From: Nostoc sphaeroides
GTDB taxonomy: Bacteria; Cyanobacteriota; Cyanobacteriia; Cyanobacteriales; Nostocaceae
NCBI RefSeq assembly: GCF_003443655.1
Contig: NZ_CP031941.1
Coordinates: 3,780,501 to 3,844,500 of the forward strand
DNA length: 64,000 nt
Direction of reading: 5' to 3'
Shown here piece after piece: positions 27,319 through 34,355 of this stretch. Position 1 is the first letter of the stretch. Every line of letters begins with the position of its first letter. The position numbers and the translations under genes are program-made. A model generated the notes under the pieces. That model did not search any database. It had not been told where the DNA came from and worked only from the letters and a program-made list of their open reading frames with translations.

Positions 27319-27320
27319 AG
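27150..27320 (+). ncRNA. Candidate omega RNA (reRNA) scaffold at the 3' end of tnpB
   Basis: In IS200/IS605 elements the TnpB guide RNA comes from the 3' end of tnpB and the right end, with the guide taken from flanking DNA. This stretch overlaps the end of tnpB and contains hairpins CTAGAGG-ATGCAGAAA-CCTCTAG and CTCTAGC...GCTAGCTAGAG next to the right end. The limits are inferred. If the element ends at about 27320, the guide would begin GTAGTTCATGGAACG. Confidence 0.4.
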
Positions 27321-27563
27321 GTAGTTCATGGAACGTGGGAAGAGATTCTCCTACGTGCTTCTGAACTGACTGGACGACGAGTAAAATTAATAATCCTGGC
27401 TAATGAAACCTCAAGTGACGCATCTACAGATACCTTAGACAAGTTGTTGCAAGGAAGAGTAGGACAAGTTAATTTCCAGCCATCAAACTTGTCTGAACGT
27501 ACAAAGGAAGCTTTTGCAGATATTTTGTCAGCTAAATATGACCCTTCAAGGTTAAACCAGTGA
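27315..27563 (+). pseudogene. Antitoxin gene truncated at its 5' end
   Basis: An open frame without a start codon reads VVHGTWEEILLRASELTGRRVKLIILANE...SERTKEAFADILSAKYDPSRLNQ and stops at 27563. The stop overlaps the GTG of the next gene (GTGA), the coupling typical of antitoxin-toxin pairs, and the next gene is a PIN toxin. An in-frame stop inside the IS element lies just upstream, so insertion probably removed the first codons. Confidence 0.6.
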
Positions 27564-28011
27564 TACTCTGCGATGCTTCTGCCTTGATTGCTTTAATTAA
27601 CCAAAGCGATGCCAATCACCAAGGTTGTGTTGATATATTACCTCAGCTATTAGCCCCTTTACTAACAACTTGGTCTTGTTTTACAGAAGCCATGTATTTG
27701 TTAGGTCGCTATGGTGGATGGTCTGCACAGCAGGAGCTATGGGGCTATGGAGCTATGTTGCCGATCAGATTCTTTTGTTGCACCACAATAATATAGAAGA
27801 ACAAGAAAAAATGCGATCGCTAATGGATCAATATAGAGATATCCCAATGGATTTAGCAGATGCTTCATTGGTAGCCACTGCTGAAACCTTAAATCAGAGA
27901 CGAATTTTTACTCTTGATCGAGATTTCCACATCTATCGATTTCGTGGTAATCGAGTATCGATCAACTTTGTTGCTACGGCTAAAAATCTTACACAGGGTA
28001 TGAGAGTCTAA
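27560..28011 (+). pseudogene. PIN-domain toxin (VapC-like), frameshifted
   Basis: GTG start overlapping the antitoxin stop. The first frame reads ILCDASALIALINQSDANHQGC...TEAMYLLGRYGGWSAQQELW (PIN acidic residue D near the start). The second frame continues SYVADQILLLHHN...DLADASLVATAETLNQRRIFTLDRDFHIYR, with the later PIN acidic residues. The join lies in three tandem 8-mers GAGCTATG GGGCTATG GAGCTATG (27734-27757). One extra pair of copies (16 bp) shifts the frame. The product as it stands is a 78-residue truncated protein. Confidence 0.8.
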
Positions 28012-28214
28012 ACCTGTCTGAACACTTAGATTAATGAGTGTAAATCGCTTGTTGCCGTTTTCATTAAATTCTGTTTGTTGTTTTGCTAACTCAAGTTTAT
28101 GTAATCCTTTAGAAACTTTCGAGGCGATCGCTCAAATCCAAAACCCTCAACAAAACAGAGAAAACAAGGGGCTAAAATCCTTCGTAAACCAACAAATTTC
28201 TCTGTTTATCTTCC

Positions 28215-28508
28215 CTGTAGCAACTTCCGTCTTCCTTGCAGCAGCTTCCGCCTTCACGTTTGGGTGTTTCGCGCACCCTGTAGCAGCTTCCGCCTTCCTT
28301 GCAGCAGCTTCCGTCTTCACGTTTGGGTGTTTCGCGTACCCTGTAGCAGCTTCCGTCTTCCCTGTAGCAACTTCCGCTTTCACGTTTGGGTGTTTCGCGT
28401 ACTCTGTAGCAGCTTCCGCCTTCACGTTTAGGTGTTTCGCGTACCCTGTAGCAGCTTCCGCCTTCACGTTTAGGTGTTTCGCGCAACCTGTAGCAGCTTC
28501 CGCCTTTA
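28215..28508. repeat. 42-bp tandem repeat array
   Basis: The basic unit of 42 bp starts GCAGCTTCCGCCTTCACGTT and ends GTTTCGCGTACCCTGTA. Five copies of the GTTTCGCG core are seen, some separated by an 18-bp partial unit (CTTGCAGCAGCTTCCGCC). A single partial copy occurs at 30000-30050. There are no unique spacers, so it is not CRISPR. Confidence 0.8.
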
Positions 28509-28669
28509 ATATAACGGTTCGCAATTGCATCGAATACAGACCTAACAAGAACAGCCCCTTCTCTTCTAGGGTTGGGGAGTAAGATTCAAAGCCTCTCTCC
28601 TAAAAGGAGAGAGGAATGGAAGTGAGGTCAAAACTGTACTGCACCCAAGCGAGAACCGCTATATAAAAG

Positions 28670-28755
28670 GAGTTTAATTACTGCGATCGCTTGCATTCAT
28701 CACCAACCAAAATTACTTATTTGGCTTTGTTTGGAGAGCGATCCAATTAATTACC
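28670..28755. repeat. Dispersed cassette, copy A
   Basis: TTTAATTACTGCGATCGCTT followed by ATCACCAACCAAAATTACT and TTTGGCTTTGTTTGGAGA. Copies B and C are at 30061-30144 and 31877-31955. Confidence 0.75.
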
Positions 28756-29384
28756 AAGCCCTTCGGGCAGGGAACTCTTAAGAGGGAACAGGGAACAGCT
28801 TTGAAAACCTGCCCGAATTTTGGGTCTAAAGCCCCTAAATTTATTTATGAAAAAAAATAAAAACATTTTTTTTGAGACGCGCAGCGCAAGAAAAAATACG
28901 TCCTTGTACAAATCCCCTAATTTTAATTATGGGGATTTCCCTGTTCCCTCTTGCCTGTTCCCTGTTCCCTTTTAATCTTATACCAAGTAAAAGTGCGATG
29001 CCTAGTTTGGGCTACGCCTACGCATTCTTTTACCGATTGAATTAAGCAAAGGTCGCAAGATCCCGCAGAGCGTCTACAAGCGATCGCCCTCTCTGCGATG
29101 GCATTAATTAGCTTTTTAGCTAGAAATCAATTACTGCGATCGCAGCGTAGCTTGCTTCCTGTAGCCTAGAACAACGATAAGGCGATCGCAAAGGTTTTTA
29201 TAATGCACCGTGACAAAATGGCGATGGGCTACGCCCCGTCGGAGACGATCGCACACATCCACAGAACTAGAGAATTTAAGGCATTGTTGCTACATTCCAT
29301 AACAATCTTTAGGCTAAGGGAAGGATTTTTGCTATCATATCTAAGCTTATCAAACAATGTGAATGTAAATCTTTAAGAAAGGCA

Positions 29385-29621
29385 ATGAAAAAGGTTACAC
29401 TAACGGAATTAAGTAATAATATTGAGCGTCTACTAGATGAGGTGCTAGAAACAGGTATTCCACTAGAAATTAACAAAAATGGTAAGTTATTAAAAATTGT
29501 TCCTATAGAAAAAAAAGATAAACTTAAAAACTTAACATTGAAATCTGATGCTATTCAAGGAAATCCAGGTGATTTAGTTAATATCAGTTGGCAACAGGAG
29601 ATTAATATTGATTTATCTTGA
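29385..29621 (+). CDS. Phd/YefM-like antitoxin (VapB role)
   Basis: 78 residues beginning MKKVTLTELSNNIERLLDEVLETGIPLEINKNGKLLKIVP, the Phd/YefM-type N-terminal DNA-binding fold seen in many VapB-like antitoxins. The C-terminal part (SDAIQGNPGDLVNISWQQEINIDLS) would wrap the toxin. AAAGG lies just before the ATG. It overlaps the PIN toxin gene by 14 bases and is expected to neutralise it and to repress the operon. Confidence 0.82.
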   Translation: MKKVTLTELSNNIERLLDEVLETGIPLEINKNGKLLKIVPIEKKDKLKNLTLKSDAIQGNPGDLVNISWQQEINIDLS

Positions 29622-29988
29622 CACTCATGTAGTAGCATGGCTCTATGCTGGCTTGACAGATAAATTAACTGATATCGCTAAAACATTAATTAATGATAAT
29701 GACGTTTATATTTCGCCAATTGTGAGATTAGAGTTACAGTATTTATATGAAATCAAACGTCTTAAAGATAAACCGGATGTGATTATTCCTAACCTGTCCG
29801 AGGAAATTGGTTTACAAATATGTGATCAAAACTTTAATGATATTATCAGTAGTAGCTTAACTATTACTTGGACTCGCGATCCTTTTGATCGGATTATTAC
29901 GGCGAATGCTTTATTAAATAATAATATATTACTGAGCAAAGATGAAAAGATTCTGAATAACTACCTGTATGCAAAATGGCGTGATTAA
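29608..29988 (+). CDS. PIN-domain toxin (VapC-like)
   Basis: A 126-residue PIN ribonuclease. Seen: MIYLDTHVVAWLYAG (first Asp), PIVRLELQYLYEIKR (Glu), and TRDPFDRIITANALLNNNILLSKDEKIL (later Asp pair). All acidic positions are present, so it is likely active. It starts at TTG 29608 with GGAG ten bases before; no ATG is available. Codes with the antitoxin as an overlapping operon. Flanked by copies of the same repeat cassette on both sides. Confidence 0.88.
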   Translation: MIYLDTHVVAWLYAGLTDKLTDIAKTLINDNDVYISPIVRLELQYLYEIKRLKDKPDVIIPNLSEEIGLQICDQNFNDIISSSLTITWTRDPFDRIITANALLNNNILLSKDEKILNNYLYAKWRD

Positions 29989-29999
29989 AAGTTACATTT

Positions 30000-30312
30000 T
30001 TCGCCTTCACATTTGGGTGTTTCGCGCAGCCTGTAGCAGCTTCCGCCTTTAATATAATGGGAATTTAATTACTGCGATCGCTCGCACACATCACCAACCA
30101 AAATTACTGATTTGGCTTTGTTTGGAGATGTCTAATTAATTACTCTTATACCAAGTAAAAGTGCGATGCCTACGGTGGGCTGCGCCTACGCACTCTTTGA
30201 CCGATAGCCTCTTTAAGTTATAATAAATTTTTTCAACAATAAATATGAGTCCCATAGATTAAAATTTATGTAGGAAGTAACTACAAGCTAATGTGCAATT
30301 ACTCATGATTTT
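30000..30312. repeat. Composite repeat: partial 42-bp unit, cassette copy B and promoter-like block
   Basis: Directly after the toxin gene comes one partial 42-bp unit (CGCCTTCACATTTGGGTG...GCAGCTTCCGCCTTTAATATAA), then cassette B (30061-30144), then ACCAAGTAAAAGTGCGATGCC (30150), then an AT-rich block (30207-30283) that is repeated before the gene at 31250. The order repeats that seen at 28215-29040. Confidence 0.7.
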
Positions 30313-30354
30313 TTGAGTACTATCTCAAAAAAACCTTTATTTAAAAGTTGCGCG

Positions 30355-30930
30355 ATGACACAGACAACTACAGAGCGTCTATACTCTTTTGAAGAATATC
30401 TCGCTTATAACGATGGTACTGATAGCCGTTATGAACTGGTGGATGGGAAACTAGAACGCATGAATCCACCAACTTTTAGACATTTACTAATTTCTGACTT
30501 TATTCAGGATAACTTTAAGGCAGAAATCAATCGCTTGAGTTTACCTTGGCTATGCTTTAGAGAAGCGGGCGTGAGAACGGGATGGCGAAAGTCAAGATTG
30601 CCTGATGTTTATGTTGTAAAGGCTGAACAGGTAATGGGATTACTTGATGAATCTGCTGTTTGTCAGTCTGCGCCGATATTAGTAGTAGAAGTTGTCAGCC
30701 CTGATTCAATAAAACGCGATTATCGATATAAGCGTTCTGAATATGCAGCGTTAGAGATTCCTGAATATTGGATTGTAGATCCAATAGAGTCAAAAATTAC
30801 GATTTTATTGTTGTCAGAAGGATTGTACGAGGAAAAAGAGTTTAGCGGGAGTCAGCAAATTGTATCTGTAACTTTCCCGGAAATTGCACTTACAGTTGAA
30901 CAAGTTTTGTCTGCGGGTAATGTTGGTTAG
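30355..30930 (+). CDS. Uma2 family (DUF820) endonuclease-like protein
   Basis: 191 residues from ATG 30355 (MTQTTTERLYSFEEYLAYND). Uma2/DUF820 proteins have a PD-(D/E)XK restriction-like fold and are very numerous in cyanobacteria; their substrates are unknown. Seen: RYELVDGKLERM, GWRKSRLPDVYVV (catalytic Asp), VVEVVSPDSIKRDYRYKRSEYAALEIPEYWIVDP (Glu and the conserved EY.IVDP end). Full length. The frame is open upstream to 30313, but the ATG fits the family. Confidence 0.88.
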   Translation: MTQTTTERLYSFEEYLAYNDGTDSRYELVDGKLERMNPPTFRHLLISDFIQDNFKAEINRLSLPWLCFREAGVRTGWRKSRLPDVYVVKAEQVMGLLDESAVCQSAPILVVEVVSPDSIKRDYRYKRSEYAALEIPEYWIVDPIESKITILLLSEGLYEEKEFSGSQQIVSVTFPEIALTVEQVLSAGNVG

Positions 30931-31249
30931 AAAATAAACCATCCCTTCTGCTAGTTATGACAAGATCGTAAAACTCTGGGCTTACTTAAATAACCTAGAG
31001 GATTTAATTGGATACAGTTGTGCTAAGTTACGTGGTTATTTATAGTCACCCAATGTAAGCGATCGCACTTTCGGGAAACTTTCGAGGCGATCGCTTTGAG
31101 AATTTATTTTTATATAGCGATCCGATTTCATTTATGAAATTATTTGCGTAGTAAGGCAACAGTCAAGAAGCCTCTTTGAGTTATACTGAAATTTTTCAAA
31201 AATCAAATATGATTCCTATAGGTTAAAGTTTATGTAAGAGGTAAGCTAT

Positions 31250-31465
31250 ATGTTAAAAACAATTCAAGGAATTTATAAAAATGGCAAAATTGAATTAGCT
31301 GAAACACCAGAAGGTATCACTGAAAGTTTAGTGTTTGTCACCTTCTTAGAAACTAAACCCAGCCAATGGCCAGAAATAATCATGCAATATTCAGGTATAA
31401 AAGAAAGTATTATCTTTGAATCATATCGAGAGGAACTGATACCACCGAACGAAATAGAACTTTAA
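31250..31465 (+). CDS. Small antitoxin-like protein
   Basis: 71 residues, MLKTIQGIYKNGKIELAETPEGITESLVFVTFLETK. The start resembles small beta-rich AbrB/DUF104-type proteins that precede PIN toxins in cyanobacteria. It lies seven bases before a decayed PIN gene, so an antitoxin role is likely by position. AAGAGG is 11 bases upstream of the ATG. Confidence 0.6.
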   Translation: MLKTIQGIYKNGKIELAETPEGITESLVFVTFLETKPSQWPEIIMQYSGIKESIIFESYREELIPPNEIEL

Positions 31466-31471
31466 TTATGT

Positions 31472-31877
31472 ATGGGTTATTTACTGGATACTTGCGTTAT
31501 TAGTGATTTTGTCAAAGGAGAAGAAAACACCCTCAAGCGAATAAAGTTCATCTCCCCCTACGGAAATTTTTGTTTCATCTTTAACAGTTATGGAGGTGAA
31601 ATATGGATTAGCTATAAACCCACAACGTGCTGTTAAAATCCAATCAATTATTGAAATATTATTAGGTTAAATTACAATTTTACCTTTTGATTCAAAAGAA
31701 GCAGAACAAGCAGCCCACATCAGAAGCTTTCTTAAATTAGCTGGTTCACCTATTGGTGCTTATGATGTACTTGTAGCAGCCATCGCAGTAATCAATAATC
31801 ATATTGTGGTAACATCTAATGTCCGAGAATTTCAAAGAGTACCTAACTTGCAAATCGAAAATTGGCGTTCTGTGTGA
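31472..31877 (+). pseudogene. PIN-domain toxin, decayed
   Basis: It starts MGYLLDTCVISDFVKGEEN. The frame is lost near 31540-31560 and continues one frame over (PTEIFVSSLTVMEVKYGLAINPQRAVKIQSIIEILLG), is stopped by TAA at 31668, then continues as ITILPFDSKEAEQAAHIRSFLKLAGSPIGAYDVLVAAIAVINNHIVVTSNVREFQRVPNLQIENW. These are the recognisable PIN segments in order. At least one frameshift and one stop make it inactive. Cassette copy C begins at its stop codon. Confidence 0.82.
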
Positions 31878-31955
31878 GTTTAATTACTGCGATCGCTTGC
31901 ATACATCACCAACCAAAATTACTGATTGGGCTTTGTTTAGAGAGCGATCGCCTAC
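31877..31955. repeat. Dispersed cassette, copy C
   Basis: TTTAATTACTGCGATCGCTT, ATCACCAACCAAAATTACT and GGCTTTGTTTAGAGAGCGATCG match copies A and B. It starts exactly where the decayed PIN gene ends. Confidence 0.75.
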
Positions 31956-32078
31956 CTGATTTACTTCCATTGATACCCAGCGTTGGCAGTATCTTAGCAG
32001 CGATCGCTCCAGGTGTGGTTATTGAAATCAAAGATTTGTGTAGAGTTCTTGCACTAAAGCATCCATTTCAAGCTTCTT

Positions 32079-32444
32079 TTAATCTTGGGTTCCTGAAACC
32101 ATTATCAAATTATTCGTTGTATTCGGTTGAACTTCTCTAGGATGTTCTGTTTGAATGAATTCATCAAACAATTTGAAAAACTGATCTAGTGCAGTGTGTT
32201 CATCTTGGGAAAAAAATAAAATAATCTGATCCCAAGTCTGATTGGAAGTTAAATTAAATCTCTGCTGAATCCAGGTTTGAAATTCTGAGAATTGCTGTTC
32301 TTGAGGTGTTTGAGGGATTCCTATCTGGCGACGAGCAAAGCAGTAACCTGCTAGAAAAGTGCGGAGATTGGATATAGAAGCTCGTCCCAAATACATGGCA
32401 GGACGTTTCCGTATATTGTGGATTAGGTCATACAAATCAACCAT
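32079..32444 (-). CDS. Putative immunity protein of a papain-fold toxin
   Basis: 121 residues starting MVDLYDLIHNIRKRPAMYLGRASISNLRTFLAGYCFARRQ, soluble, with no membrane segment. It starts 13 bases after the end of the toxin reading frame and on the same strand, the usual order for a polymorphic toxin followed by its immunity gene. The RKRPAMYLGR segment recurs in bacterial immunity-type small proteins, but I cannot name the family. Role inferred from position. Confidence 0.6.
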   Translation of the reverse strand: MVDLYDLIHNIRKRPAMYLGRASISNLRTFLAGYCFARRQIGIPQTPQEQQFSEFQTWIQQRFNLTSNQTWDQIILFFSQDEHTALDQFFKLFDEFIQTEHPREVQPNTTNNLIMVSGTQD

Positions 32445-32457
32445 CTGTCCCTCTTGC

Positions 32458-32823
32458 TTAAAATTCGGTTTCGGTGATTTGGAAATTGCCGCCTAAATCT
32501 AGAGCAGGGCAGTATAGATTATTAATCCAGTCTACTCTGGAAATTCCTTCAGGATGGATGTTGTCAAAAATGAGTTATTGCCCATTAATTTCAACGGCGA
32601 TCGCTTCATGTCGCCCATTAATGGAGATGTTTTGTCGGAGGTGTTCATGGTAAATATTGCAGAAAGGATCTTCTGTGCTACCCGTAAATAGACTAACCTG
32701 TTTACCAGAAATGTTTTGATTAATCAGGAATTGACGCAGTACAATAGCACAAGAAACACATTGAAAAACTTGGAATTGTGAAGCGATCGCGCTCAGTTGA
32801 CTGTGAAGGCTAGCCTTGCTCAT
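32458..32823 (-). pseudogene. Papain-fold toxin domain gene with one in-frame stop
   Basis: MSKASLHSQLSAIASQFQVFQCVSCAIVLRQFLINQNISGKQVSLFTGSTEDPFCNIYHEHLRQNISINGRHEAIAVEINGQ, then TAA at 32575, then in the same frame LIFDNIHPEGISRVDWINNLYCPALDLGGNFQITETEF and a stop at 32458. The cysteine near QCVSC and the histidine in GRHEAIAVE fit the papain-fold toxin family found as polymorphic toxin tips. A single base change (GAA or CAA to TAA) explains the break. The 82-residue product lacks the last third. Confidence 0.72.
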
Positions 32824-33084
32824 GATCTACTTTTGTCAAAACAATTCAAAATTCAAAATTATCAATTCAAAATTAATACCCCACGCATAAATGCGGGGGC
32901 TTGAATATTGATACTACGTGTTTTATTTTTTTTCATAATTGAAATTAGGGGCTTGTATCCCTTTAGGTATCAATTCAAAATTTATAACAATTTATTTTGA
33001 ATTTTGAATTTTGAATTTTGAATTCAAAAAGTGGTCAATTTCCCAGTGCTAGCCATTAGTGGGCGATCGCTGTATACAATAACT
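32824..33084. other. Spacer with AATTCAAA repeats and an IS605-like hairpin
   Basis: ATTCAAAATTCAAAATT units at 32843-32870 face AATTTTGAATTTTGAAT units at 32998-33025. Between them is the hairpin CCCCACGCATAAATGCGGGG followed by GCTTG, similar to hairpins at IS200/IS605 ends. No gene seen. Confidence 0.5.
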
Positions 33085-33984
33085 CTATTCTTTTTGATGA
33101 TGAAACCGAATTCCTAGAAAGATGTCGTAAACAAATTCAAAAAAGTCCTTTTTCTGTAACAATCCTGAAGTTTGATAACATCCTTTTTCATCTAACAGAG
33201 GCTTCATAACATAATATGCAGGCTGATAATTATACCAAGGAATAGAAGGCCACAAATGATGAATTAAGTGGTAATTCTGTCCCATAATCAGAATATTGAG
33301 AACTGGATTAGGGTAGACGCGAGCATTTTTCCAGCGATCGCGCTCCGCAAAAGGACGATGGGGCAAATAGTCAAAAAATAATCCCAGTGCTATCCCCACC
33401 ACAAAAGCTGGTATAAACCAAAAATTCAGAATGTAACCTAAAAAGTGGTATTGCACTGATATATAAACAATTACACCGACAATTAAGCGGCTGATAAACC
33501 ATTCCAATAGCTCATATTTCCGCCACAGTCGCCGTTGAAAGAAAAATACCTCGTGGTACAAAAACCGCACTGCAATTAGCCACAGTGGGCCACCCGTAGA
33601 AACATAATGATCTGGGTCGTCCTTGGGATGGTTGACATGGCCATGATGCTGTAAATGCACCCGCGTAAACACTGGAAAAGCAAAAGCTAGCATCAACGCA
33701 CTGCCATGCCCTAACATCGCATTCATTACCCGGTTGCGATGAGCGGATTGGTGACAAGCGTCGTGAATAACCGTCCCAGCACAATGCAAGGCAATAGTGT
33801 TAACGCTAAAGCAGAGCCAGTGCGGCCATTCCCAAAGCCAGTAACCAAAGTTAGATAACACCAGCATTGCTACAGCTACCAAAAACAGCAGTAGCGTGGG
33901 ATTAAAATCACCAGGAGGCGCTAAAAATTCCTTCGGCGGGATTGTCAGTGGCTTTCGTGCCTCCGATGTGATCATCTCTAACAT
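33085..33984 (-). CDS. crtR: Beta-carotene hydroxylase CrtR
   Basis: A 299-residue di-iron membrane hydroxylase that adds 3-hydroxyl groups to beta-ionone rings, giving zeaxanthin and, in Nostoc, myxol-type carotenoids. Seen: the histidine boxes HDACHQSAH, HLQHHGHVNH and NYHLIHHLWP, and four hydrophobic stretches. The start ATG 33984 gives MLEMITSEARKPLTIPPKEFLAPPGDFNPTLLLF, the CrtR family N-terminus. The same fold serves CrtW/desaturases, but the boxes and the N-terminus fit CrtR best. It stands alone. Confidence 0.88.
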   Translation of the reverse strand: MLEMITSEARKPLTIPPKEFLAPPGDFNPTLLLFLVAVAMLVLSNFGYWLWEWPHWLCFSVNTIALHCAGTVIHDACHQSAHRNRVMNAMLGHGSALMLAFAFPVFTRVHLQHHGHVNHPKDDPDHYVSTGGPLWLIAVRFLYHEVFFFQRRLWRKYELLEWFISRLIVGVIVYISVQYHFLGYILNFWFIPAFVVGIALGLFFDYLPHRPFAERDRWKNARVYPNPVLNILIMGQNYHLIHHLWPSIPWYNYQPAYYVMKPLLDEKGCYQTSGLLQKKDFFEFVYDIFLGIRFHHQKE

Positions 33985-34002
33985 TGACTCCTTCTTAATC
34001 AA

Positions 34003-34355
34003 ACATTACGAATATACGATAAATATTAGGGAAGAATAAAGTTTTATAACCTTTTGTATAGCAATATTTATTTACAGCTTTGCATATTCAGTAGATGAAT
34101 AACGCTATGATTCAAGACTTGAGGTAATCTTTACTGATAAGTGGGGTATGGCGATTGGCAAAAAGTTGATGGGATAAACTCTTTCGTTGGGAGGATGGAT
34201 ACAAGATTGATGTACTATATCTAGTCTATCCCACAGCCCATACTCTCCTATAAGCCCTCTCTAACTGCTTATATTTATTGGTATAGCAGTGACTGAAAAG
34301 GAGATGCAACTTAAGTTACGATGACTTCCCAGATAGCTCCCTCACTTCAGCCCCT
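34003..34355. other. Intergenic region between crtR and pyk
   Basis: A divergent promoter region for crtR and pyk. It is AT-rich near crtR. AAAAGGAGATGCA lies about 55 bases before the pyk ATG, too far to be its ribosome site, and no repeat is visible. I cannot place the promoters. Confidence 0.35.

Larger units (their letters stand above)
25398..27320. mobile_element. IS200/IS605-type element with tnpA and tnpB
   Basis: Divergent tnpA (minus) and tnpB (plus). The left side has the hairpin CCCTACCC-TCAACTCTTAGTA-GGGTAGGG (25398-25426), the right side short hairpins CTAGAGG/CCTCTAG around 27279-27320. IS200/IS605 elements have such subterminal hairpins instead of inverted repeats and make no target duplication, so the exact ends are approximate. 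Flanking sequences on both sides are truncated TA genes. Both genes look intact. Confidence 0.75.
28012..29384. other. Gene-free region with tandem and dispersed repeats
   Basis: No gene that I trust. It contains the 42-bp tandem array (28215-28508), the first copy of a HIP1-bearing cassette (28670-28755), a spacer with heptamer-like runs, an ACCAAGTAAAAGTGCGATGCC block (28982) and several small dispersed repeats with GCGATCGC (29070-29250). Open frames across the tandem array are by-products of a repeat length divisible by three. Confidence 0.55.

Noticed and set aside
28215..28508. Possible CRISPR array.
   Set aside because: The units are contiguous, with no unique spacers of constant length and no cas genes nearby.
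28034..28582. Long open frames through the 42-bp array on both strands.
   Set aside because: The repeat length is divisible by three and the repeat is free of stops, so frames stay open by construction. No ribosome site or family match.
31862..32140. Open frame over cassette copy C.
   Set aside because: It starts inside the decayed PIN gene and runs through repeat sequence; no product recognised.
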